From Ditylenchus dipsaci (Eukaryota; Nematoda; Chromadorea; Rhabditida; Anguinidae): 64,000 bases of DNA. Both the position numbers and the translations under genes were made by a program. The notes under the pieces are model-generated. The model worked only from the letters and a program-made list of their open reading frames with translations. It ran no database searches and had not been told where the DNA came from. The stretch covers positions 62,001 through 126,000 of the forward strand of contig SADC01000916.1 of NCBI GenBank assembly GCA_004194705.1. Direction: 5' to 3'. Positions 43,388-55,911 of this stretch are shown here, in pieces; position 1 is the first letter of the stretch; each line of letters starts with the position of its first letter.

Positions 43388-43549
43388 CAGGGCCGCAACT
43401 TGAATTTTCTCAAGGGGGGGGGTAATTTGCCTAATTTTCACGGTCAAGGGGGGGATAATTTTTTTTTCGTACCTTCGGGGCGGCCTACGGCCGGGGGGGG
43501 GGGGGGTAATTACCCCTATGACCCCCCCCCCCCCTAAATTGCGGCCCTG
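43388..43549. mobile_element. hAT MITE, 162 bp, G/C-rich
   Basis: CAGGGCCGCAACTT and AATTGCGGCCCTG ends; flanks GGTATGAC/GGTATGAG. Interior is poly-G and poly-C. Confidence 0.8.
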
Positions 43550-44522
43550 GGTATGAGCAAAGCAGTGGGTCAGATGATGGCAATAGCAGTCGTCTTATTA
43601 TAAAGTGTCGACCCAAGCGTATTTTTAACGCGGAAGGGCTGTAAAAATCCAAAATTTTGACCCCTTCTTTTGTCTTTACAAGCACGTTGTTTCATGAACC
43701 ACAAAAAACTGATGTAACATTAGCCTGAGTAAAGTGACTGGAAGTGTAAATGTTTTGTCTAGGGCTTTAAGCCATTTGCCACACTTGTCTGTGCCCCACT
43801 TAAAACATAAATAATTTGGAATGCATAGAGCTTAGCTGCCCTCCCCTCCAGTCTCTCTTTTCTTTTACTTTTGTTGTTTTTAACACATCCCCTCCTTTTC
43901 TGGAAGTGTTAATGCCAACAAGGGAAGTGTTCCCCTGCCTTCTATTCATTATGCTAATGATTAATTGCCAATGTTTTTTGGCTTTCAGATAGACAAGTGT
44001 GGGAGGCGCAAGTATCATTTAACAAGTGAGGCGATTTGTTGGAATACATTGTTTTGGTTAGGGTTGAGACGAGTTTTTGAGACACAGGACAGTTTGCAGT
44101 GGTTTTTTGAAATAACTTTGCCTTTTATCTAAATAAACCCGTCACAAGGCAGGATTCCCTTTTACTAACCCTGGTCCAAAACGCATTTTTATAAATTCAT
44201 ATCAAAATTTATGACTGAAATAGGTGCGGGGGAGAACAGGGTTCACAGATGTCCTGTTTTAACAGGAGTTTCCTGCTTTTTGATTTTGAAATCTGCTTTT
44301 TGTCCGTGAAAAAAAAGGAATTTTTGCACATCTCACAGCATTTTATGACAGCTTATTCCTGCTTATTGTAGATTTTTTGGAAATGAAATACTGCTGTTGC
44401 GATTCTCGATCTGTAAACCCTGGGTGGAAAACAAAAAGCCATAAGAAGACCATTTCAAAAATAAATTTTTGAAATTTTATTGACAAAACAATTTAGGCCT
44501 AAGCGTTAGGAGCTGCCATGTT

Positions 44523-44890
44523 TTGTTGAAGTCACTTCGAGTGAGAATCTCACTGAGAATTCTCAGTGAGAATCCTGCTCACTGTCACCCACAGACTTTT
44601 TTTCAGATGTCACTCTCACTCACAGGCTGCGAGGACAATTTTCGTTCTCAGTCACTCTCACTCACAGGCCGAAAAACGTCCTCACCCTCAAAAAAGCTTC
44701 AATTTTGGCTTAGTTCTCACTGAGATTCTGATTTTCAGTGAGATTCTCACTGAGAGTAAAATTCATTTTTATTCTCGTTTTTACTCACAAGCTGTAAGGA
44801 CCAAAGTTTTTTGAATTTTTGCTCTCATTCACAGCCTGTGGAGACAAATCTCATTTTCACTCACTCTCACTCACAGGACCAAAAAGTGTC
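44523..44890. repeat. CACTCTCACTCACAGG low-complexity block
   Basis: Repeated TCTCACTGAGA and CTCACTCTCACTCACAGG; similar simple sequence occurs in palindrome A outer arms. Confidence 0.65.
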
Positions 44891-45420
44891 CTGAGCAAAA
44901 CACTGGGATTAGGGCAGGCCAGCTTTAGTTAACCAAAACTAAGAAATGCCTCGTGCATTTTTTAGGACGGAGTCCGGGACTAATATTCATATTTAATTCA
45001 TAGTTAATGAAAAAAATAGCCCAACCAAACAAGTTCCGAATTTTTTACGAGTGTTTCCAAAATTATAGTTTAGTCATATATTTTACTCTCTGAAAATTCA
45101 GAAAGGTCATTGCAAAAACTGAGAGAAAATAGTTTTTAAAAGATTTTTAGGGAGTAAATTATTAATGAGAGGGTGTTAAAGTAAAGTCATTGGGCCTTTT
45201 TAAGTATTGACTTTCCGAGTTGTTTTTTTAAAACAAACTACTTCTATAAATATTAAACAAAACAGGAAAAAATAAAAAAAAATGATGTAATTGCACATGC
45301 ACTACAGATTCCATTCATATTGAAATGAAAAACAACTTAATAGTTGGCTTGCAGTGTTTTTGAAGAAACAAAAAATGGTGAAAATATATTTTGATTTTTC
45401 ATTTTTTCACAACTTAATCC

Positions 45421-45531
45421 AAGAGTACTTCTCGGATACATGTCTAAGGTAAGCCCCAAGCCCCCGAGGGGCAGGGCGCAGGGGGCTTGAGAGTTAGAGA
45501 TGCGCGCACACACTTACCTTAGACAGGGATT
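45421..45531. repeat. GC-core MITE, partial copy
   Basis: AGCCCCCGAGGGGCAGGGCG, GAGATGCGCGCACACACTTA, AGAGTACTTCTCGG. Confidence 0.7.
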
Positions 45532-45993
45532 CTGTACTCAAGCCATTTTGAGTATATCGTATTTTCTGAACTTCTAAGAGATTTTGGATTTTCACCCGAA
45601 AATCTCTGGTCATTCGCTGTTATTTGAGCATTTTTCAATGACCAATCATTTGTGCAATTCTAGCAAATAAGGTAAATACGGCCAATATATCTACAGGGTT
45701 AGTTATAAAAACACCGACATTTTTGAAAAAATTTGATTAGGTGGTTCCTTGCCCCATCGATTTCCCAGGAAATCGATAACAGTAGGTAAGCTACCTGGAA
45801 GCACCTCAATTAAAAAACCCAAAAGGTCCAAATAGAAAGACGACCAATTTTTTTATTAAAACAGCGACTAAATTAAAACGACCGGAAATTTTATGTAAAT
45901 AATTTAAACTAAAAATTTTCATAAAGGTTCCGTGTTTTTCTGTCTAACCCTGTAAATAATAGATGAATATAATTAGAACAGGAATTGAATTTG

Positions 45994-46254
45994 CCGTATT
46001 TCCTCTAATAAGGCCCCATGGGCCTTATTAGAGGAAGATAAGGCCCCATGGGGCTTATTAGAGGAAGAGCGGAATCGATAAAAAAGCGGAATCGATAGAG
46101 CTCGTGGCCCTCCTCGTGGGCCCCCTCCTACTCTCATGGGAGTTAAGAAAACGCAATAAAAAGATGTACAAAATATTTTCTCTGGGCTGAGATATAGGTC
46201 GTAAAGTTGAGGATGAGCCTTATTAGAGCATGGGCCTTATTAGAGGAAATACGG
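45994..46254. mobile_element. CCGTATT MITE, copy 4
   Basis: CCGTATTTCCTCTAATAAGG and inverse; GGCCCCATGG repeated internally. Confidence 0.85.
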
Positions 46255-46530
46255 TAGGAAACAAGCAACTTGTGTGACCAGTAGTTCAACTTTTTTAGCG
46301 CCAGATCTGAAATCAGCGACCCCAATTACTTCTAGACAACAGCCCCAAGTGCACCTCCCTCCAAAGAGTATCAAAATCAAGCGGTATGAGTTAGGGGTGT
46401 TGCGCTCATTATTATAACTTATTTTTTTTCTAGAAATACCAGCACAATCGACATTGCAAGGAATTGGGTTTTCTGAATATGCACCACCCTGTTCTACGGC
46501 TAGAGAACTCATACTCTTTGGAGGGAGGGG

Positions 46531-46728
46531 TGGTAACCATACTTGCACGTTCAAAAAATAAAAAGCGCCGCCGCCTCCGCCGGGTGCTTTCAAAAATGAG
46601 CGCCTCCGCCTCCGCCACCGGGGGCATTTTGAAAATTTCGCCGCCGCCGCCGGCGCTCCAAAATCGCCAATTTTGCCCGACGGGCCGCCGGCGCTCGGCC
46701 GGCGGCCGTGCAAGTATGGTGGTTACAC
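46531..46728. mobile_element. MITE with GCC/CCG-rich interior
   Basis: GGTAACCATACTTGCACG and inverse CGTGCAAGTATGGTGGTTAC ends; interior CCGCCGCCTCCGCC repeats unlike the AT-rich surroundings. Confidence 0.75.
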
Positions 46729-46775
46729 TTCGGCTTTTACGCCCCTAGACATTGGTCAAACAAGCCCAAATAACT

Positions 46776-46850
46776 AGCGGGCCCCACGTGGGATCGAACC
46801 TGCGCACCGTTTTGAGCCCTAAAACACTAATCAATCCATTGCATTAAACA
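46776..46850 (-). repeat. tRNA-like arm, family C (right half)
   Basis: Contains GGTTCGATCCCACGTGG on the minus strand. The partner arm near 46290-46335 (GAAATCAGCGACCCCAATTA) is separated by later insertions. Confidence 0.5.
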
Positions 46851-47725
46851 AAATTCTAGTCACACAAATCGCCCTACCTTTAAATTATAAGAATTGTTAT
46901 TTCAAGAGGTCATCTGTTGGGTATAATAGATGAACATACATCATAACTATCAACACTCGAACCCGCTAAAAAAGTACCATTTCTACTGACACTTGAACTA
47001 TTTTTGCCTTCCTAGCCTACAAACAATTCAAACAAAAGTTTATTTTTAGCATTCCTCACCACTAATTTGCTTCTAGAAATCTGCACATCTAGCTAATTTC
47101 GTTTTCTTTCGCGCATGTTTTTTCGCAAGAAAAAACCTTTGCTTACCCAAAATAATAACAATGGCAGAAAACAATAATACTGGAGCCGAGGTAGGATAGA
47201 GAGCAAGGAATAAACTTTGAACTAAAGGAAAAGTGACGACTGTTTTGAGTCCGATCAAGTTTCACCTGCTAGACACACCACTTTTACGCTTAGCTTTGTT
47301 GCAGACACTTAATTTGTAGACTCAAGAAAGTTGTTTGCTTAAGATTACTTAAAATGCAAAAAAAAGTTTTTTAGTCAAGAAAAAGCTAATGAGGCTTATT
47401 TACTTGGATAAATAGCAATGGAAAGTAGTGGTTTGTGAGATATAAAATTATTTCGGTTTCGAATTAGAAGAACGAAAATGGGAGGGGCGAAAATTGCACG
47501 CCAAATGTTTTCTTTTAGTCAAAGAGGTAAAATTTTAAATATTTTTTAGATAAATAATTAGATAATTTTTAGAAACCGTTAGATAGCCTGACATTCTAGT
47601 TTTGGCCCCCGCCCCTTGATTTTAGAAAAATGACCCCAAAAGACGTCTTTCACTACTTTTTTCCGATATAACACAAACCCGAAAATGGACCGATTTAGTC
47701 AGCTTTGACTAAAACTAAGTCAAGT
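46850..47725. other. No convincing gene
   Basis: A hydrophobic minus-strand frame near 47160-47250 ends at a good GTAAGC donor but has no ATG and no clean acceptor. Confidence 0.35.
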
Positions 47726-48189
47726 GAACCCTGGATACAACACTACCCTAAGGTCAGTCCCTTGATGTTGTATCCAGCTTCGACTGTATAAAAAAACAAA
47801 ATTCGAAAATAAAAAACAAAATTCGAAAATTTGGCGTAAGTGCGTTATTAGGGGTATGTTAAATCTAGAGTTGTTATGACTTCAAAACCTCAAAAAGGAA
47901 CACATGGTAGTGTCTATGCGGTATGGAGAATCTGTTTTTGGCAATCGAAAACCCTTATTTGCCGTAAAGATCTAATTTTGCCGAGGGCTCTATTTTGAAA
48001 AGTAAATAACGTTCAACTTTTTTTAGAGAGACATGCAACATATGTCGAAAGTCATAAGACTCGGAATTGTGACCTGGTGACCTAGTGGTTTCGGCGATTT
48101 CGAACCCGTCTGTTTTTAGCTCTATCCGACAATGGGAAGGGGTAAAAATACGTTGGTAAAGTTTTATCCAGCACTTGAAATGAAAAATA

Positions 48190-48435
48190 CAGTCTACTCT
48201 CGTTTATCCGACACCCCCTCAAGTTCGTTCCAGCCTAGGGTCCGACACTTTTTTTAGCTTTATTTTTGAAGTCTCTTGCCAAATGTGATTCGCCAGTCTA
48301 GTCCGAAATATCGCAAGGATTCTGATTTACCGATCGTTTTTCCAAAATCTTTTCATCTTGCCGTAAAGACCCGCGGCTCTCGGTTATCCGACACCCTTTT
48401 TAAAAATCAGGTGTCGGATAAACGAGAGTAGACTG
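48190..48435. mobile_element. Tc1/pogo-like MITE, 246 bp
   Basis: TA/CAGTCTACTCTCGTTTATCC and inverse/TA; contains the shared module GGGTCCGACACTTTTTTTAG. Confidence 0.85.
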
Positions 48436-48821
48436 TATCAGAAAAACATATTGTTTTAAGTTATTCATCAAAAGAAACATGAAAATTTTGAAATAGAAAT
48501 GCTAAAGCTAAAACTCAAAAATTGCTAGCTGGTAAATGAGTGCAATCAAGCATGCACCACTTCCCTGTCTATACACAATACAAACTTACCTAAAAATAAT
48601 TGCTCGATATATTTTTAGACGAAAAAAATCCTTACTGTGACTAGACTCCCGCAGTTCAGGCAGTAGACGGCTCTAGATGTGTTCGCACTCTCCCGAAAAA
48701 AAAACTCGCCTTGATATTGCCTGAGGTTTTTTCGAATTTTTTTCCTTCAAGAGTCTCAAAATAAAAATGGTAAATTATTTTCCTTTGTCTACCAAGCCGG
48801 TATTTTTCTCCGTGTCAGTTA

Positions 48822-48976
48822 CCGTATTTCCTCTAATAAGGCGGCCCGCTCTAATAAGGCGACCCCCTCATTTTTGACTAAAATTTCAGAGTTAAGGCCA
48901 TTTTTGATTGACAATTTTCAGATTTTTGGGGGTTTGAAAAATAAGGCGGCCGGCCGCCTTTTTAGAGGAAATACGG
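48822..48976. mobile_element. CCGTATT MITE, copy 5
   Basis: TA/CCGTATTTCCTCTAATAAGG and inverse/TA, shorter interior. Confidence 0.85.
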
Positions 48977-49311
48977 TATATATCAATTAAAGTCTAGGCT
49001 TAGGCAAGACCAGGCCAATCTATGTTAAGAAAAACTCAAAAATTTTACTCGGAACTTTTAAATATAGTTAAATATTAACATTTTTCAGATTTTTCAAAGA
49101 AATTCTTTTCATACAAAACAGTAGGGGCTTTATGTAAATAGATCCGCAATAAATTGATTTGCAGGTAAATTAATCTGCAAGTAAGTCGGACAGTCAGCGA
49201 ATTTTGTTTTTTTTTTATTAAAGTCATACTATGTGAAGGTTTCCGAAAAAAATGGGAAATCGGCCGGGCAATGAGGCTAACTACTCAAAATTTTCAAAAA
49301 TACCCACTACT

Positions 49312-49697
49312 TTTAAAGGGGGGGGCGTTAAAAGGCATTTAGGTTTGAAAAAGTGGCTTCCATGGCGCAGTGCGTAAGTGCTCGCGTTTTTTGGCCCAAA
49401 ATGGTGTTTTTTTGGTGTTGCAGGTTCAATCCCACGTGGTGGCACACTATTTTTTTTTGGCTTTTTGGGCAGTTTAGAGGTAATTAGACTTTTTTGACGC
49501 CAGAATCGGATCAGCGACCCAAATTACCTCTAAACTGGCCAAACAAGCCAAAAATAAGTGTGCCACTACGTGAGTTTGAACCTGCAACACCAAAAAAACA
49601 CCATTTTGGGCCAGAAAACGCGAGCACTTACGCACTGCGCCATGGAAGCCACTTTTTCAAACCTAAATGGCTTTTACCAACCCCCCCCCCCCTTTAA
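49312..49697. mobile_element. tRNA-headed palindrome, family B, copy 4
   Basis: TTTTAAAGGGGGGGGCG end with inverse, TGGCGCAGTGCGTAAGTGC and GGTTCAATCCC on the left arm, mirrored on the right; centre contains AATCGGATCAGCGACCC. Confidence 0.85.
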
Positions 49698-49708
49698 GAC
49701 ACCCTGTA

Positions 49709-50286
49709 GAGGGCAGGAGCAAACTGTGTCAAATCACATTGTGCCAAAATCAGATTGTGCTACCGCAAATCGTGCCGCGATTTTGATACATTTCACTGTA
49801 AAAATCATCAAATTTTTATTCTTTTTTATTCGTTTATTTTTATTCTGGTACAGTTCGATTTTGGCACAATTTGCGGTGGCACAATTTGAGTTGGACGATA
49901 CGTAAAAATGCCACGTTCTGGCGAAAAAGAGCCACGTTAATGTGAAAAAGTGCCACGTTTTTGTGAAAATCTGCACGTTTTCTGACAATAAGGTTTCTTA
50001 GATAAATCAATGATTTACACCTGAAATTTTGAAGATTACCATTAGCTTGCTATTGATATGTCCTTGGAAACAAAGCGACCAATAAACCAGGCATATCTGT
50101 CCAAAACTAGGCAAATTTGAAAAAAACGTGGCACTTTTTCACTAAAACGTGGCACTTTTTCGCCAGAACGTGGCATATTTCCGTTTTATCCATTTGAGTT
50201 TGGCACCATTCAAATTGGGCACAGTATAATTTGGCACAATTTGCGGTGGGACAATGTGATTTGACATAGGCTGCTCCTGCCCCCTC
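49709..50286. mobile_element. TA-flanked fold-back, 578 bp
   Basis: TA/GAGGGCAGGAGCA and TGCTCCTGCCCCCTC/TA; arms contain AAATTGTGCCACCGC-type and AAACGTGGCACTTTTTC-type repeats. Confidence 0.8.
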
Positions 50287-50449
50287 TAGAGCCCAGTAGA
50301 CGATCCGACCTCTGGTTGCTCAGTGTGGTGGTGTCCGTTCCGCACAAGAAGAAGGAAGAATCTCTAGTATAATTGAGTTTTTGCTTTTCATGATAAACTG
50401 TAGACAAAGGCTTAGGTGAACGGCAAACCAAATTCATTGTAAGTCAACC

Positions 50450-51080
50450 GAAGTTGTTTTCGGAAAAAAGCCAGTAAAAGACCAGTTTTTGAGCCAGTAA
50501 AAAATTATCAAAGCAAATATTTTGCTAACAATTCAAAAAACTGAAGACCATTAATCTTTGACAAAAACAATAGTTACAAGCAATAAAAATAATGCCACAT
50601 GTGCAAAACAGCAATAATAAAAGATTAGCAAAGTCTACCGAAAACTCATTAAAAGGCTAATATTGTTTTTACGTACAGCCCTGAGAAATTGTTTGTATGT
50701 GCACTCTTAAAGGCAACAATTTTTTAAAAACATCTATTTATTTCAAAAAAAGAATATGGTGCGGTACTATGAAACAATAAAAATTGGTGTACTTTTAAGT
50801 CGGGCGCTGAGAAAATTAGTTCTTCTCTATTGACTAAAAAGAGTCTAGCATAAATTTTCAAATTCATCACAGGTTGGCTGAATTTCAAACGGTCCTTTTT
50901 TGGAGAAAATCTCAAAATTTTGTTTTCTTAGATAAATCTATCTGGCCCTTTAACTTTATTTAATAAATACTGTGAAGATTTCCTCTTGTCCCTCCTGCAG
51001 TTCAAATCCTGATCTATAGGTGGCGGCTAAACTTCGCGATTTTCGCGATTACCAAAACAAGTTTTGAATGTGTTCAGAAA
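50450..51080. other. AT-rich, nothing recognised
   Basis: Simple AT-rich sequence without terminal repeats or coding signal. Confidence 0.4.
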
Positions 51081-51097
51081 CGTGTAGAAAAATACTC

Positions 51098-51215
51098 CCC
51101 TCGCCTCCGCCTCCGAAGGGGGCGCAGGGGCTTGAAGTTGAGATGCGCGCACTCACTCCCCTTAGACATGATTCGAGCAAGACTCTCGTATAAAATGCAT
51201 TTAAAGGGTATACAG
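51098..51215. repeat. GC-core MITE, partial copy
   Basis: CTCCGAAGGGGGCGCAGGGG, GAGATGCGCGCACTCACT. Confidence 0.65.
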
Positions 51216-51657
51216 CGAGTTACACTGCAATTAAGACATGGGACAGCAATTTATTTCTCTCTTGACTATTTTCTATAAGCGTTCTACCTGATCCGACGAA
51301 GGTTTCTGTCTACTTTTTAAAAGTAGGTTAAGATCTTCAATATCAGATTTGACACGTGAAAACCAGGACGATTTTTGAAAAAAATACTGCCCCCTCCCCC
51401 TAATTTGCGGTGTGACGCGCTGGTATGCCCTTTAAAGTTATTTTTGCCAAGCTTAAATGACCAAACGGGTATATACCCTAAATATCCGTCCTTCACCTAA
51501 AAACTATTTTTTCACACGTTGCCGGCGCTGAAACATCAAAAAGAAACACTATCAAAACACTCTTTTAGGCAAGGCAAGGACTTCGAAGTACTGCCTGGGC
51601 GGCCTCTGAATAGTCAACGGGCATTTTTGAAAAGGTATGCATATATTTTAAAATAAG

Positions 51658-52015
51658 TAGGGTTGTCGGCTCGGCGCGCCGATTTCGGCCTTTCAAGCCG
51701 AAAGCCGAGAATTTCGGCTTTCGGCTCGGTCCGGCCGGAAATTTCGATTTGAAATCATTTATTGTCCCGGAATAAAACTGTCTCCGTTTTTGAGTGAGGA
51801 AGAACCAAAATAATTCTTCAGCTCTTTGAGTGTGTATGTAACTTACTGTTCAATAAAGGCGCTTGGTTTGAAAAATGTTCGTGTTTGTGTGTGGTTTGTT
51901 TGAAAATTTCTGCTTGTCGAGAATTCGGTTTTCGACTTGGCTCGGCCCGCCGAAAATTTCGGCTTAAGCCAAATTTCAGCGCGCCGAGCCGAAAATTTCG
52001 GCGCCTGACAACCTA
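51658..52015. mobile_element. hAT MITE, 358 bp
   Basis: TAGGGTTGTCGGCTCGGCGC and GACAACCTA ends, flanks AAAATAAG/AATATAAG; interior repeats of GCCGAAAATTTCGGC. Confidence 0.8.
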
Positions 52016-52585
52016 AATATAAGTATCTGATAGGAAGAGGAGTGGTCAGTATATGGGGGGGGGCGACTAGTACATGCATTCCACGACTTAAGGTTTTTTA
52101 CAATAACTCTCAAATACCTGCCAATTTCAGGATAAAAGTTTAAAAAGAAATAAAAATAGCTAGAATTATGGACTGGTTTTGAAATCCGTGCTTTAGTTAA
52201 AAAACAGAATATTGAATCAATGAATAGAACTAAAAGCACTTATTGCCATGCTTGGAAACACATGCTTTTTCATATTGTTTTTCTGTCTGCGTAAACAGCT
52301 TATAATGAAACAAAACATTATACGGATGAAAAAGAACAAAAAAGTCTGCATTAGCTAAAATACTGCTGTTTATCATCAGGAAAAAGCAGGGTTTGTAATG
52401 AAAAATTTCGAAAAAAAGGACATTCATGTAAAAAAAAGATTTTATTTCATTTTATCCAGCGCTTATTGCTATTTTGGAGCGAAAAAAAAATATTTTGACT
52501 AGATTTTGGTCCCGAAACAACGACAAATCATTTTAAAAAGGACGATTACGAACCATGGGAAAAAGGAATATTAACCCTAGTAAGG

Positions 52586-53207
52586 CACGTTGACCGGCGC
52601 CCGCACATTGTCCAGTTTAAAATAATTGTCGCGCGATATTGTCTCAAATAATGGACAACGTCGCCTGGAAAATTTAGCGCGACAATGTCCATTTTAAAGG
52701 CTATTGCCGTATACGACAACGGTTGTCCCCGCCAATTCAAAAAAAATTCTAGATCATTGAAATTCTGTGCGGATTTTGAACTTCGTTTCTAACAAAACTA
52801 TACCTAAAATTAAATTCTAGACCTTGTTCTGTTAGAAACCAAGCTGAAAAATCCGTACAGAAGTTCAAATGATTAGGCAAAAAATTTGAATTGGTGGGGG
52901 ACAATTCAAAACAGGTGGCAATGGCCCTTTAATGGAATTTGTCGGGCGATATTGCCTCTTTTTTTGTTGGGCGAGATTGTCGCTTTTTATTTAAAAAGAA
53001 CCAAAGATACAGAATTCTAGAAAAGTATGATGAATAAAGATGGATGAGTAATGAATAAGCGATAAGTATACACGTACATTCAAAAATGGCCAGTGTCGCT
53101 TGATAAAAAAATAAAAAGGGACAATGTTGCCGACATTTCTTTTAAAAATATTTTGTCCCTCGACAAATTCTTTTTAAAATGGAAAATGTGTGGCGCCCGT
53201 TGAACAC
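52586..53207. repeat. Fold-back, GGCACGTTGACCGGCGCCC ends
   Basis: Right end is the diverged inverse GGCGCCCGTTGAACAC. Arms carry GCGCGACAATGTCC-like units. Contains the TTAA element. Confidence 0.55.
52698..52928. mobile_element. TTAA-flanked hairpin element, copy 2
   Basis: TTAA/AGGCTATTGCCGTATACGAC ... GGTGGCAATGGCCCT/TTAA. Same family as 32499, more diverged; nested in the fold-back 52586-53207. Confidence 0.8.
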
Positions 53208-53399
53208 AGACATCTGTTAGTCCGTCCTAAAATGAGTTTGCCTACTCTAAGCCTAAAGACGAGAGTGAAAAGGGATCTTAAAAAAGTGGCCCGGATAAAG
53301 GATAAGAACCAAAAAAATACGGTTACATAAAAATTGTCTGATGAAAAGAAATTTGACGCTACTGGAATATACCCCACCCAAAAAGCTACTGGAATATAT

Positions 53400-54180
53400 T
53401 CTCCCCATAATTTTCGGAGGGTACCTCACACCACCATTTTTGAAGAAAAATTGTGCAAAAAGCCCTTGCTAGTAACGGCCGGGCCCTGAACCAACCCTAC
53501 AGGCCTAGCCTAAATTATTGGTGGGGTAGATTCCAGCAGTGCAGTCACCATTCATAGTCCCCAATTTTTCACAGTTAGCAACAATATGTCAAAATTTTGT
53601 GGTTTTGGCATACTTTTCAACGTAACTTTTTCCAAAAAAAATTTCGCGATTACGAATAGTTAGGAGGTGTCTGTTAAACTGGGAGTCGACTAGACTGTCT
53701 CCGGCCTTACGTATCTTCTCTCTTTGTTCCTTTTCAGACTTCTGTTAAATATTTCTGGCTCCTTCGTTGTTGATGCTGTTTAGACTTCAGTTAAAAGATC
53801 CCTAAAGCCCTCGGTTAAATACCGTATTTCCTCTAAAGCGCGCACCTCCTACTTTGAGAGCCATATCTCAGCTCATAATTTTTTCTCCAAATCTGTTTAA
53901 TGCATTTTCTTAACTCCCACGAGCTCTACCGATTTCACTTTTCAGATTTTGGTTGAGCACCCAAAAATCTCAAGATCGACCCAAAATTTTCGAATTTCGG
54001 GGTTTGAAAAATAAGCGCGCATGCGCGCTTATTAGAGGAAATACGGTATGCCCTCATTTTTGAAAAAAGATACTTGTGCAGAGGTCTTTTCCAGTAATGG
54101 CCAGGCCCTGAGCCTAATTCTACGGCCTAAGCTAAGTCTCAGCCTAATTATTGGGTGGGTATATTCCAGTAGCGACAGAA
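53400..54180. repeat. Diverged direct repeat around a MITE
   Basis: GTAACGGCCGGGCCCTGA block (53460-53545) and AGTAATGGCCAGGCCCTGAG block (54090-54175) are related; the CCGTATT MITE lies between. Confidence 0.5.
53822..54046. mobile_element. CCGTATT MITE, copy 6
   Basis: TA/CCGTATTTCCTCTAAAGCGC and TTATTAGAGGAAATACGG/TA. Confidence 0.88.
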
Positions 54181-54800
54181 ATTTGGTTTAGAACTCAATC
54201 CGTTCTAGACTAATGAAACCCCACATTGCCTGTTTGTTGAAAAACTAACAAAATCTATAAAAAAAATAGTTAATAAATCTAAAATTGATATTTTTTAATG
54301 AAAGACTATAGTTCACGATATAAAACACTCGAAGTAAACAATTAACAAGGCAAGCAAATTAGATTGCAAATAAGCACAATTTCTTACAAATTTTATTATG
54401 ACTTTTTCTTTCTTACAAACCAACCGACAAATTCTATTTAGTTTCTTATAAAAACAATCCCGTATATTAAAAACAGCGGATTAAGGTAGCCGAATCACAG
54501 GAAATTTCTCAAAAAGAAATAAGTTTTATATACGTACAACCAAAATATTGATTAAACATCTTAATGTATGTTTTAATGAGTTTTCATGCTAAAATAATTT
54601 TTAGCGGAAATAAAAATTGTTGTTGCTAGCATTTTCTAAGTTCTGACAGAAGTTAGGAAAAGAGGAAAATAATGACTTCAATTAAGCCAATTTTCTTTGC
54701 TTGTTTGCTTTTTTCAAGTTGTAGGCTATTCAAATAAGATTTTAAATGTTTTTTTCATTTTTTTGGAATTAAAAAATGCTCAGGTTTTGCGGCTAAATTT
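54180..54800. other. AT-rich, nothing recognised
   Basis: No coding, RNA or repeat structure apparent. Confidence 0.4.
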
Positions 54801-54814
54801 CGGAACAATCGCCC

Positions 54815-54995
54815 CAGAAATTTGCCTTGGTCTTCCAAGCTGATTTTTTTGCAATTTTTTTTTGCTGTTTTCTTGAGTCTTTATCTGATTTTTTTTAAAT
54901 TTCACAACTTTTTTTTCAAAACAGTAAAGCTTGACAAAAATATGGAAAAAAAAATTTTAGTAAAAAAAATCAGCTTAGGGGACCAAGGCAAATTT
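54815..54995. repeat. Inverted repeat
   Basis: CCAGAAATTTGCCTTGGTCT and inverse GACCAAGGCAAATTTCTGG. Confidence 0.75.
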
Positions 54996-55423
54996 CTGGT
55001 GTGGGTATTTCGAAATCGACTGGGGTGGGTGTTCCGAAATTGATCCGTTCTGACAAACTCGAGATTTTGCAATTTAAGAAATATTTGCAATACAACTTGA
55101 ATTTTCACTCAAGTTTTTTTGACATTGCAACACCTGATAACTATTATTTAAAAAAAATCGATATTTGAACAGCCAAGGCGTCCATATTTAGACTGTTTTA
55201 GTTGAAAATAGAAAAGTTATTTTACCAGGGAACCTTCATAGGTGTTATTTTTCAAAGACCTCATTGATAGATTATTTTTTGCAGATCCTTGTAGAGCACC
55301 CGAATTATATTATAAAATGCTGCCCCCTTTTCCGCATCACCTGAAAAATCGGGTGTTGTACAAGAATCTGCAAAAAAATCTTTCAATGAGAACTTTGAAA
55401 ATAACACTTCTGAGGTTCTTGTG

Positions 55424-55551
55424 GGCAAACTTTTTTTTGTGGCCGAAAATCTCTTTTTCGTGGCCGGTTTCGTTCTCTTCGGTCGCTCATCACCGAAGAG
55501 AACGAAACCGGCCACGAAAAGAGATTTTCGGCCACAAAAAAAGTTTTGCCC
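55424..55551. repeat. Near-perfect tight hairpin
   Basis: GGGCAAACTTTTTTTTGTGG to AACGAAACCGGCCACGAAAA; arms of about 58 bp around the short GTCGCTCATCA loop region. Confidence 0.9.
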
Positions 55552-55827
55552 GTTTTTGTTACAAATTCGTTTGTTTCTGTCTTTAAAAAACTATTTTTTC
55601 ACTAGGCGATTTTTTTGACACTTTTGTCTGATGATTTTTTACGGAGAAGGAAATATTTGGTTTTATAATATATCAAATTACAAAATGCTTAGAATCTGGT
55701 TGAAAAAGTTCGATTGTGAACATGAGTAATCGACATCAGTAGAAGTGGCGGGCGAGCCAACAAAAAAGATAAGTCATTGAATGATCACATTACCGTATTG
55801 TTTATCATGTTGCTTGTTTGGGCGCTA

Positions 55828-55911
55828 CAGTCGAACCTCTTTATAGTGACACCTTGGGGACGATCCCTAGGTGTCACTATATCCAGGTGTCACTATAAAG
55901 AGGTCCGACTG
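55828..55911. mobile_element. Tc1/pogo-like MITE, 84 bp
   Basis: TA/CAGTCGAACCTCTTTATAGT and inverse/TA, with GTGTCACTATA repeats. Confidence 0.85.

Noticed and set aside
46240..46713. Long open frame across the GC-rich block
   Set aside because: Created by CCG/GCC repeat sequence inside a MITE; several frames and both strands are open.
47073..47258. Hydrophobic minus-strand frame ending at a good GTAAGC donor, considered as the first synaptotagmin exon
   Set aside because: No ATG, an in-frame stop just upstream, and the donor phase does not join the membrane exon.
48060..48110. Possible tRNA-like sequence (GGTGACCTAGTGGTTTCGG, TTTCGAACCC)
   Set aside because: B box is poor, box spacing is too short and no arms pair.
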